Assembly: GCA_035772735.1 (NCBI GenBank)
Contig: JASDFA010000006.1
Location: 70,882,001 to 70,946,000, forward strand
Direction of reading: 5' to 3'
Length of the DNA: 64,000 bases
Source of the DNA: Datura wrightii
Taxonomy: Eukaryota; Streptophyta; Magnoliopsida; Solanales; Solanaceae
Part shown: piece after piece, positions 44,127 through 54,124 of the stretch
Numbering within the stretch: the first letter of the stretch is position 1
Layout: each line of letters opens with the position of its first letter
Notes under the pieces: generated by a model
What the model was told of the DNA's origin: nothing
Database searches by the model: none
The model's input: only the letters and a program-made list of their open reading frames with translations
Made by a program: the position numbers and the translations under genes

Positions 44127-45300
44127 ATGCTTCCCAGAAGAGGAAACAACAGAAGGGCTGGTAAAGCCAACCAGCAAGCCCTACCAGCTCTAGCAGCCCC
44201 TCAGGACAATCAGGTGACACCTACCGAATTCAGGGTTGCTATTCAGATGCTAGCTTAGGCGGTGAACAACCAGGTCAACCAGTAGGTCATCGTACCTACC
44301 AATGCAAGTGGACCTACAGCTGCTGCTAGAGTTTGGGACTTCACTCGAATGAATCCCCCAAAATTTCATAGGTCTAAGGTAGATGAGGACCCATAGGACT
44401 TCATCAACGAGGTTTAGAAGATCACCAAAATCATGGGTGTTACCTCCGTCGAAAATGCAGAGGTGGCTGCATATCATCTGAAAGAGTGGACTAGGTATGG
44501 TATAGATAGTGGAAGGAAAGAAGAAGGGTTGGTGCAGGTCTGGTGAAGTGGGATGAGTTTGTGACCATATTCTTAGACAAGTTCTTCCCCCAAGAGCTAA
44601 GGAAAGCTAAGGTCGGTAACTTCATGAATTTGAAACAGAACGACATGACAGTGCAGGAGTATTCCTTGAAATTCACACAGCAGTCAAAGTATGCTCAAAA
44701 AATGGTTGTTGAGTCGAGGGCTTGCATGCTCAAATTTGTGAATGAGGTCTCAGACTTAGTGGTTAAGGAGTATAGGACTTCCATGCTCATCAACGAGATG
44801 GTCATCTCCAGGCTTATCATCCATGCACAGCAGATAAAGGCGGAGAAACTAAAGGAGATAGAAAGGGAAAATAAGCAAGAAAAGACAAGTCAATTTGAGT
44901 ATTCGCAAAAGAGGTCGGCCAGTGGTAGTCGCCCACAACAACAATAGAGACCTCCAGCACCCTCCTCTGCCAGTGCTCCTTCTGCTAGGCCCTATAAAGA
45001 TTGGAGGGGTGGAGCATCAGGCTCCCAGTCTCAGAGCCATGTCTCCAGTAGCTGAACTTTCCTAGTATGTCCAAAGTATGGAAAGAACCATCCAGGTGAG
45101 TGTCATCTGGGAATGCAGGGTTGTTTTGGTTGTGGTCAGCTGGGTCACAGGTTGAGGGATTTCCCATCAAGTGGACAGGGGAAGGCTCAGTCCACTACAT
45201 CAGCAACTCCGCTAGGTCGCTGAGCTCATCAAGGTACTACCTCCAGTACAGGTGGCGGTCAGCGCTAGAACCACTTCTATGCCCTATCCTCCCATCAGGA
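44127..45300 (+). pseudogene. Gag of element E with four early TAG codons
   Basis: The frame starts at ATG 44127 (MLPRRGNNRRAGK, like MPPRRVNGRRNGN of the element at 1-7170). TAG codons are at 44256, 44283, 44394 and 44415, all in frame. The first two fall where the other element has CAG-type glutamine. A shift near 44530 leads into the open 44543-44947 (WDEFVTIFLDKFFPQELR, capsid). Zinc knuckles follow at about 45068-45160 (CFGCGQLGHRLRDF, last cysteine lost). The gene is dead. Confidence 0.83.
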
Positions 45301-45349
45301 CCAGGAGGACTCACCTGACGTAGTCACTAGAATGTTATATCTCTTTTAG

Positions 45350-45930
45350 ATAAATGTTTGTGCTTTAGTAGATCCAGGTGCCACACTTACTCTCTTGGTT
45401 CCTTTTATTGCAGTCCAGTTTGATATTAGTCCAGAAATTCTCCCAGATCCATTTTCAGTCTCTACTCTAATTGGTGAATAGTCAGTCGGGTATACAGGAA
45501 TTGTTCGATCACATTGTTACATAAAGTCACCACAGTTGATCTAATAAAGTTAGATAAGGTCAATTTTGACATCATTTTTGGCATGGACTAGTTACATTCT
45601 TTTTATGCCTCAGTTGACTGCAGAACCAGAGTCATTAGATTCCAGTTTCCTAATGAACCAGTCCTTGAGTGAAAGAGTAGTACTTCAGCGCCTAAGGGTT
45701 GGTTTATCTCATACCTTAAGGCTAGGAAAATGATCTCAAAGGGGTACATTTATCACTTGGTTAGGGTCAAGGATTCTAGTTCCGAAGCCCCAACTCTTCA
45801 GTCAGTTCCAGCCGTCAATGAGTTTCCAGATGTATTTCCCGAAGACCTTTCCAGAGTCCCTCCCGAGCGGGAAATACACTTTAACATAGACCTTCTTCCA
45901 GATACCTAACTTATCTTAATTCCTCCTTAC
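45350..45930 (+). pseudogene. Aspartic protease and RT linker of element E
   Basis: The active-site block reads INVCALVDPGATLTLLVPF (about 45351-45410), the DPGA form as in the other chromovirus. Several stops follow. The linker before RT (VNEFPDVFPEDL-type) is at about 45810-45870. No continuous frame. Confidence 0.72.
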
Positions 45931-46037
45931 AGAATGACTCCAACTAGGCTTAAAGTGTTAAAAGAATAGTTGAAGGACCTTTTAGATAAGGTTTCATCAA
46001 ACCCAGCATCTCTCTATGAGGTGTCTAAGTCCTATTC

Positions 46038-46706
46038 ATGCAAAAGAACGGTACACATAGAATGTGCATCGACTACCGTCAGTTGAACAAGGTCACAGTC
46101 AAGAACAAGTATCCTCTACCCAGAATTGATTACTTGTTCAACCTACTCCAAGGAGCTAGTTGTTTTTACAAGGTAGATCTCGGATCAGGATACCATCAGC
46201 TCAGGGTCAGAGAATATGACATTCTGAAAATAGCCTTTCGACCTCGATATGGTCAATGCGAATTCATAGTTATGTATTTTGGACTAATGAATGCTCCTAC
46301 AGCTTTTATGAATTTGATGAAAAGGGTATTTAAGTCGTACCTGGACATGTCCGTTATTGTATTCATAGATGAAATTCTAGTCTACTCCAGAACAGTGGAC
46401 GAATATGTAGACCACCTGAGGATAGTTTTGCAGACTCTCAAGAACCGCTAATTGTTCACTAAATTCAACAAGTGTGAATTCTAGTAAAAATTAGTGGCAT
46501 TCCTCCGACATGTGGTCTCCAGTAGGGTTATTCAGGCAAATCCTCAAAAGATAGTGGCAGTCAAGGACTGGCCAAGACCCACTTCTCCATCAGACATCAG
46601 GAGTTTCTTGGGCCTAGCCAGTTACTACAGACGGTTCATAGAAGGATTCTCCTTCATTGCCTCTCCTTTGACCAGATTAACTCAAAAGAAGGCGAAGTTC
46701 CAATAG
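46038..46706 (+). pseudogene. Reverse transcriptase of element E, catalytic Asp lost
   Basis: Open 46038-46451 covers fingers and palm with RMCIDYRQLNKVTVKNKYPL and YHQLRVREYDILK. The catalytic box reads FIDEIL: the second metal-binding aspartate is glutamate (GAA at 46371-46373). A stop near 46449 separates the thumb/connection piece 46494-46706 (IRSFLGLASYYRRFIEGFS). The enzyme would be inactive or nearly so even without the stops. Confidence 0.88.
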
Positions 46707-47160
46707 TTTAATGCATGTGAGAAGAATTTCCAGGAGTTAAAGACTCGACTCACTACAGCCCCAGTTTTGACTCTGCTAGAAGGTTTAGAGGGGTTCGTGA
46801 TCTATTTTTGATGCTTCTAGAATTGACCTTGGATGTGTTCTGATGCAGCATGGTATAGTTATAGCTTATCCTTCCAGAAAGCTCAAGGCTTATGAGAAGA
46901 ACTATCCAACTCATGATCTTGAGCTAGCAGTGGTCGTATTTGCCTTAAAGATTTGGATGCATTACCTTTATGGTGTTCATGTAGATGTGTTCACTAACCA
47001 TAAAAGCCTGGAGTATGTGCTCAGTTAAAAGAATTTGAATCTTCTTCAGAAGAGATGACTAGAATTATTGAAAGATTATGATATGAGTGTGTTTTTATCA
47101 CCCGGCAAAGCCAATGTAGTGGTTGATGCCCTCAGCAGGACGTCCATGGGGAGTGTTGGT
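46707..47160 (+). pseudogene. RNase H of element E
   Basis: Open 46843-47028 reads VIAYPSRKLKAYEKNYPTHD and then FALKIWMHYLYG with TNHKSLEYV. The continuation ELLKDYDMSV and GKANVVVDALSR-like sequence runs on to about 47140. A TAG interrupts before 46707 and a shift occurs near 46810. Confidence 0.8.
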
Positions 47161-47439
47161 CATATTGAGGATGGTAAAAAGTATTGGGCAAAGGATTTTC
47201 ACAGACTGGCTTGGTTAGGAGTCCATTTAGTTGATTCAACATAAGGTGGAGTTGTAGTCCAAAATGAGTCAGAATCCTCTCTTGTTGTGAAGGTTAAATC
47301 ATAGCAAGATGAAGACACAATCTTATTCAAGTTAAAGGAAGAAGTTCTAAAGAAAGAGGTGGAGGCATTATCCAAAGGGAGAGATGGTGTGCTCCATTAC
47401 CAGGACAGGTTGTGTGTCCCAGATGTAGATATTTGAGGC

Positions 47440-48292
47440 AGCGGATACTGACGGAAGCTCACAGCTCCAAGTACTCAATCCACCCAAGTTCCACCAAGAT
47501 GTACCGTGATATACGGAAAGTCTATTGGTAGAATAGCATGAAGAAAGACATTGCAGAATTTATGGCTAAGTGTCCAAATTGCCAACAGGTCAAGGTTGAA
47601 CATCAGAGACCTGGGGATATGACTCAGGATATTTGCATTCCTACTTGGAAGTGGGAAGAAGTGAACATGGATTTTATTATAGGTCTACCTCGTATGCACC
47701 GACAGCATGACTCAATTTGGGTGGTTGTAGATCGGATGAATAAGTCAGCACATTTTCTACCAATTAAGACCACAGATTCAATAGAGAATTATGCTGGATA
47801 ATACATCCGGGAGTTAGCCATACTGCATGGAGTACCTTGTCCGTCATTTCAGATAGGGGTACTTAGTTCACCTCGCATTTCTAGAAGTCATTTCAAAAGG
47901 GACTTGTTACTCAGGTTAAGCTCAACAAAACTTTCCTCCCACAGATAGATGGCCAAGATGAGTGGATATTCAGACTCTGGAGGATATGTTGAGAGCTTGA
48001 GTGATTGATTTCAAGGGCAGTTGGGATGATCACCTACCTCTTATCAAGTTTGCATACAACAACAACTACCACTCCAGCATCCAGATGGCACGTTCGAGGC
48101 ATTATATGGTAGGAGATATAGGTCTCCTATAGGTTGGTTCGAGGTTGGTGAGGCTACTTTGATAGGGCTCGACTCAATTTATGAGGCCATGCAGAAGGTT
48201 CAGCTTATCAGGGAAAGGCGAAAGACGGATCAGAGTTGTTAGAAATCATATGCTGATGTGAGGAGAAGAGAGCTGGAGTTTGCGATAGATGA
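47440..48292 (+). pseudogene. Integrase of element E
   Basis: The zinc finger starts EAHSSKYSIHPSSTKMYRD at about 47456. The conserved YWW has become YW-stop (TAG at about 47530). Open 47538-47801 continues with CPNCQQVKVEHQRPG and the first catalytic aspartate in NMDFIIGLP. The second aspartate region (about 47850) is shifted and the third (about 47955) follows a shift. Beyond it comes the linker YGRRYRSPIGWFEVGEA. Confidence 0.82.
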
Positions 48293-48712
48293 TTGGGTAT
48301 ATCTAAAAATTTCACCTATGAAAGGAGTGATGAGGCTTGGGAATCAAAGCTCAATCCTAGATATGTTGGCCCTTATAGAATCCTAAAACGTATTGGCAGT
48401 GTGACCTATAAGTTGGATTTACTTGTGGATTTAGCATCGGTGCATCTAGCCTTACATGCATCTCTGTTGAAGAAATTCATTGGTGATCCGACCTCAATTG
48501 TGCCTTTAGAGAGTGTTGGTGTGAAGGATAGTCTCTCTTACGAAGAGGTTCCGGTTCAAATTTTGTGCTATCAGGTTTGTAGGTTGAGGAACAAAGAGAT
48601 AGCTTCGGTGAAGTTTTTGTAGAGAAACCAACTAGTTGAGAGAGCTACGTGGGAAGTCGAAGAAGATATGATTGCTAAATACCCTTACCTTTTTACTTTC
48701 AGCTTAGTTTCA
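48293..48712 (+). pseudogene. Integrase C terminus and chromodomain of element E
   Basis: Open 48293-48622 contains YVGPYRILKRIGSVTYKLDL and SLSYEEVPVQILCYQVCRLR. After a TAG at 48620 (where tryptophan is expected, KFLW) the chromodomain core RNQLVERATWEVEEDMIAKY continues to about 48690. Aromatic chromodomain positions partly survive. Confidence 0.83.
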
Positions 48713-48948
48713 GCATTAGGTAACAGTTTCCTCCTTAGTGCTTTTTTCAATTTCATGCCAAGTTCATGTCTACCAGTTCCTTTCATGTTATAGCATGTGT
48801 GGATACTTCATGAATTCATCCAAATAATATATCTTAGTTCGGGGTCAGTCACTCCGTCAGTTTTCATTCTTTAGCTCTTCAGTTGGCATTGCAGCTTTTT
48901 CCCCAATCTGTTCAGCCTAGTTAGCCTTCATTTGAGAATGAATGTTCC

Positions 48949-48962
48949 AAAGGGGGAGATAT
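48949..48962 (+). other. Polypurine tract of element E
   Basis: AAAGGGGGAGATAT lies immediately before the TGTAACACCCC start of the 3' LTR. Confidence 0.88.
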
Positions 48963-49706
48963 TGTAACACCCCAGATACTAGAGTGACTGCTCATAGCAG
49001 AAGAATAGAAGTTTCAAACCTGGTGCAAGGGTAATGGTGGAGTTGATGGACCGTCACACCTCTGACAGTGGAGTTGACGGCCGTCAGTCGGACGATGAAC
49101 CATCACCTATCCCATCAAGGTCTGGTTCCCCCAAATTATAGGTGACGGAGGTTCTGACAGACTGTTAAATAAGTGACGGCCTGTCACGGCGACCGACACT
49201 TAGGCCAAAAGCTCAGGTCGTTCTGTTTAAGGAAGGACAGAGGGCCAACGAATTGTCATGTGAATGATGGCCCATCACAATGGTTGTCACTTGTGCAAAA
49301 TTTTCACGCCCTTCTGTTTAAGGGCAATGGCAGAGATGACAGACCATCAGACAGGCGACGGCCCGTCACCTAGGCGGTCAGATGCACAGTGACAAAAATT
49401 TCAAATTTCTTAATATCTTCCCAGGGGTAATTTCGTATATTCCCACCCTTCTAAGTCCTAAACTATGTCATTTTTGGTATATTTTTAAAGGATTTAGAGG
49501 GGTACATGGTTCTCCTCCCTCATTCTGCCCTTCGTCTGTCATATCACCATAGTAGGATCCAAGGTTTTTCCCTTAAGAAAGAACTATGGCTCTTGGTCAG
49601 TTGCAAAAATTCAAGCTTCTTCTCAAGGAATTTCTTCTCCAGGTATGTGGGACTTCAACAAGGATTTCTTTTCACCCTTGTATCCAAAGCTTTTTAGTGA
49701 TGTTAC
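48963..49706 (+). repeat. 3' LTR of E, first part
   Basis: Colinear with 41829-42555 of the 5' LTR, including the palindrome block (49030-49390) and the anchor at 49456-49474. Interrupted after AGCTTTTTAGTGATGTTAC by the palindromic element. Confidence 0.87.
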
Positions 49707-52047
49707 TGTCACGCCCCGCCTTGGAAGGCATGACTAGCACCTGGTGCCCTACTAGGACCTGGACTGCTGGACTAACTGAGCCTAAGCACTTCTGGTGCCA
49801 GGCTGGCTCTAATTCTGGATTCATGAAAACAACGGCCTATATAACGGCTGTAAATACAGCCTCCAACCAATAAGGCCTATAGCCACCTGTAGAAATATAA
49901 CAGCTACCCAGAACAAATGAACATAAGGGAACCTACCGGGCCGATAAGGCCACCATGCTGACTAGTTATCACTGTAAAGTAGAATCAAGTGCTAAATTGA
50001 TCTATGACCGATAAGGTCACCAACTAACAACTGAACAAGGCCCCACATGGCCATCACATGCAAACTAAAAACATACACACGGCCCCACATGACCGGTACA
50101 ACTAACCATAGGGAATATACAATCCGCAAGCCTCTAAGAATAATAAGATGGTCGGGACAGGGCCCCGGTCTACCCATACTATACAAACAAAAAGGGAACT
50201 ACACCTTTAGCTGTCAAGCTCCAGATGATAGGAGCTGAAGACTCTGTACGCTGGCTGGAACTACGAGGGATCTACTTCTCGTCTATGAGTACCTGCAGGT
50301 AAGTAATGCAGCACCCCAAAACGGGCGTCAGTACCACTGGTATTGAGTATGCAAAGCAATAACTGAAAATAACTGAAAGCAAACAATAATACTGATAGAT
50401 ACTGAAGTAATAGGAGACGGGCTGAGACTGACTGAAAAGAGCATAACTTTACTGAAGAGAGTAAGAGTCAAACCTGATAACATGGCGGTCTACTTTCTAT
50501 CTATTAATAACTAACACAACATAGCATACAAGAACCTTACCATCCCTCATAAGCCGTAAAGTACCAACCAGCACACAATCTATATACCCTACCCAGGTCA
50601 TACCATCCATCTAGTAACTATGAGCATCCTGTCGGCCCCCTGGGTATGCAACTTGGGCTTGCTGGGCCCCTGACTGTAGCTGTATCTGAGTCTGGAGGAC
50701 TCCTGAAATCTGAAATCTGTAATCTAAAATCTAAAATCTGCACCCCAGGCGCAAGCGCTCGACAAAGGGTGTGGTATAGTGTTGATCAGACTGCTATGGG
50801 GAATCTGCATCCCATCTTCGTCCGCTGGCGGACGGCATGCCACTCCGTAGAGCGATGTATCCTCACCCTCTGGCGGACGAATCGACACAGATATTAACCC
50901 TGGGGCGGTCAAGGAAGCTCTAAGGGTGCCCAACACAGAACAATCATGTCTATACAGATAGCAATAACCGCATGTAATAATATATATATATGTATGTATA
51001 CTGAATCTAATAATAATATTTATATTCTGGTATTCTGTTCTGAATTTCATACTGAAATATACTAAATCTAATACTGAAATATGTTGAATCTGATAATGAA
51101 ATATACTGAATCTGATACTGAGATATACTGAGCCTGAATAATATTTCTGGAATATTCTATTGGGAATTATACTATTTTACTAAGCTTCATGCTGAACACT
51201 GTATAATAATTCTAACATGCTTACTGAACTCATACTGAATAAAATATATGGATTCTGAAACATTCTACTGGAATTTGTACTATTTTGTTGTACTGGAACT
51301 ACTAGCTTGCCCAAAGAAACTGGCTTTACATACCTCGCCTGGAGACTTTCTAATTAACTGGCGTAGCTCGGCTAGTATTCAGCTATTTCTCCCAATTGTA
51401 TTCATATTCATGAAAGAATAGAATTAATTTTACTATTATTTTGGAAAGAAACCATATTATGGCTATACCTACTGCCTATTCTTTGACTTATTGAAGAACG
51501 ACCGAAAACTCGCTATTTCTCGAGGGTCTAGAAGGGAGAAATACTCACTTTAATGTTGGGAGTATATTAACACTAGTTTGGAGCAATCCCACTTACCTTA
51601 GCTCGGCGTGACGATGATTTGCCGGCCGAATTTCACGAAACTAACTCCGCAGGAATGCTCCCGGCAGCTTTATACTTCATTACCCGAAGTTAATTCAAGT
51701 TTGGACTGCGTTTGATGATGTAAACGGAAGAAAATTTAATCAAACCCTTCGTTCCCCTATGTTTTCTATTCGTTTACTGAAAATTATATGAAGGGAAAAT
51801 GATTTAAAACAAAGTGGGATCCTTATATACTTGGGGCCTTTAAGTCGCATTCGACAAATGCGAAGACAAATGCGATTTATAAGTCGCATTTGTCGAATGC
51901 GATTTATAAGTCGCATTTGCCTTGCGACGCTCCGACTTGGCGCTTGTCCGGTCTCTCTCCGGGCCCTTTTCTCGCACGTATGGCATTCTAAAACTCTTAA
52001 CCAACATGCGAATAGGCCAACTAAGTGTCAAGAACTTACGGGGTGTA
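49707..52047 (-). repeat. Left arm of the palindrome (LTR in minus orientation)
   Basis: The minus strand starts TGTTACACCCCGTAAG at 52047 and ends GGCGGGGCGTGACA. Relative to the right arm it carries extra sequence in R-U5, including a roughly 21-bp tandem repeat (CTGAAATATACTGAATCTGAT, 51045-51145), and a different U3 block (51844-51935). No supported gene; frames here are short or antisense. Confidence 0.75.
51844..51935 (-). repeat. U3 palindrome block of the left arm (CGCATTTGTCGAATGCG)
   Basis: Tandem copies of a symmetric word: AAATGCGA-TTTATAAG-TCGCATTT forms an 8-bp stem, and CGCATTTGTCGAATGCGATT and CGCATTCGACAAATGCG are near-perfect palindromes. It lies immediately upstream (minus strand) of the TATA box at 51823-51834. 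Confidence 0.8.
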
Positions 52048-54124
52048 ACAGTTACACCCTGTAAGTTTCTAATGTTAGACGGCCTATTCGTACATTTATT
52101 AAGAGTTTTAGAGTACAATACGTACGAAGAAGGGGCCCGGTGGAAGGTCGAACGAGCATGGAGTTGGGACCGCGGGGGAGAAGGCCAGACCAGCTGCTCA
52201 AAGGGGCAACGTGACACAGACCCTCCCTAGCACATTGGGCTCCGTGGCACGGCCCAGAATTGGCGCGACAGGGTCTGTGCCACGGACCCCTGTCCACCGC
52301 CTCAAGTATATATAAGTTCCTCCTTTTGATTTCATTTCATTTTTCAGATATATAAACGACCAGACTTGAGAGAGTATGAAGAAATCAACATTTTTCACCT
52401 ATTTATACCGCAAAACGCTGCCCGAATTCAAATTAACTTCGAGTATTGAAGTTTAAGGCTCCAGGGAGCATTGCTACGGAGTTTTTTTCATGAAATTCGC
52501 CCGGCGAATTATAATCCCACCAAGCTAAAGTTGTTGGAATTGCTCCAAACTAGTATCAATACGATCACAGGCTTAAAGTAAGCATTTCTTCCTTCTGGAC
52601 TTTCGAGAAATTACGAGTTTTCAACCGTGTTTTGTTAAGTTGAAAATATAATTAATATATAGTTAATATATATATATATATATATATATAAAGTTATCAT
52701 TTTTATTGAATTTAGTACTGTAAAACTAGTCATTTTCCCCCAGTAATACGATTGCAGTTGAGAAGAACAGTTGAATACGAACTGAAACTCGCCAGTTAGT
52801 CAGTAATCGGTGAACGAGGTATGTTAAGGCAGTTTCCTTCGGCAAGTTAGTTTCTTTAGCATGATAACTCAGTTTGAATCCCAGTAAGAATATCAGAAGC
52901 ATGTCTATTATAATTAGTTGTTGTTATTAGCTGAGATCAGCACTCTATGTTAGTTTGGGATGGATTATGCCTATATAGCCTTCATGACCGACCCTAGGGT
53001 TATTAGCTGTGTCGACGCCCGCCAAGAGCGAGATGACGTCGTTCTACAGAGAGGTATGCTATTCGCTAGGGACGAAGATGCGGTCCCAGGTCCTCATATG
53101 TCATGGTTGGCTCTATACACCCCCATCGAGCCTGGTGCACGGGGTGCAGATATCAGAAGTCCTCTAGACTCAGACACAGCTACAGTCAGGGGCCGAGCAG
53201 GCTCAGTTGCAGACCCAGGGGATTGGTATGACGACTATAGCTATTAGTTGATCCAGCGTGAACTTGATAAGGGTATATAGAGAAGTGTACTCACCAAGGC
53301 TTATGGGGGCCTCAGGTGGGTTATTTTGTGCTAGTTGTACCTTCTGTCTTATGGGGGCCAGGTAAGGTCTTTGTTTGCTTTAGTTATTTATAAATTAGAT
53401 AATAGGAAGTTCCATTGGTCAGGTATGACCTTCATCCCTTCATTTCAGTTATTCTCAGTACTATCTCTTTATTTTAGTCATTTACAATTATCGGCCTTAC
53501 ATATTCAGTACATATTGTACTGACGCCCTTTCTGGGGCGCTGCATTACTTGCCTGCAAGTACGGATAGACGAGGAACAGGTCCCTCGTAGCTTTCAGCCA
53601 GCATCATCAGAGCAGTTAGCTCCTTTCTTCCGGAGTTTACTTCTTTTTCATTGTACGGTTTATGGGTAGGTTGGAGCCCTGTCCCGACCATCATATTACT
53701 CCTAGAGGCTTACAGATTATTTTTATCTCCCTGTGGCTAGCTGTTATTATCTGTGTGGGGCCCATATGTGCTTTAGCTTATGTGTTGGCCGTGTGGGGCC
53801 TTCTTTAGCTGATAGATTAGCGGCCTTGTCGGCCGTAGTTTAGGTTAACGCTGGTTTACTTTACAGTCATAACTAGATATCATGGTGGACTTGTCAGCCC
53901 GCATAGGATTCCCTGTTATTGCCTATTTCTGGTTAGCTGCTTTCCTTTACAGGTGGCTATAAGGCCTTGTCGGCCGGAGGTTGTATTTACAACCGAGATA
54001 TAGTTGTTGTTTTTCTTTATTTGGGTAGTAAGCCTGCACCAGGAGTGCATAGGCCTAGTTAAGTCACTTTAGATCCTAGTAGGGCACCAGGTGCCAGTCA
54101 TGCCTCCCAAGGTGGGGCGTGACA
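52048..54124 (+). repeat. Right arm of the palindrome (LTR in plus orientation)
   Basis: Starts GTTACACCCTGTAAG, with the expected first T missing at the centre, and ends GGTGGGGCGTGACA. The region 52960-53247 is an open frame of 95 codons homologous to non-coding sequence of the left arm, so I do not call it a gene. (TA)n near 52664-52690. Confidence 0.75.
52205..52292 (+). repeat. U3 palindrome block of the right arm (GTGCCACGGACC)
   Basis: GTGACACAGACCC (about 52210) pairs with GGGTCTGTGCCAC (about 52269) in 12 of 13 bases. Between them CTCCGTGGCACGG repeats the word found in the Athila-like LTR hairpins. It sits directly upstream of the TATA box, where the left arm has a quite different block. 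Confidence 0.72.

Larger units (their letters stand above)
49707..54124. mobile_element. 4.4-kb palindromic element: two related LTRs head to head
   Basis: The outer ends are inverted repeats (TGTCACGCCCCGCCTTGG ... and CCAAGGTGGGGCGTGACA) and similarity continues inward along both arms to a centre at about 52047 (GGGGTGTAACA|GTTACACCC). Each arm looks like one complete LTR with U3 at the centre: TATA boxes point outward in both (AAGTATATAAGG at 51823-51834 minus; AAGTATATATAAG at 52295-52307 plus). Arms are about 2.34 and 2.08 kb and clearly diverged. A possible target repeat is TACT (49704-49707 / 54125-54128). No transposase or gag-pol is present. It could be a foldback element or an aberrant LTR-LTR product. 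Confidence 0.82.

Noticed and set aside
52960..53247. 95-codon ORF with balanced composition in the palindrome's right arm
   Set aside because: The homologous part of the left arm is not open and shows no codon-wise conservation, so it is LTR sequence.
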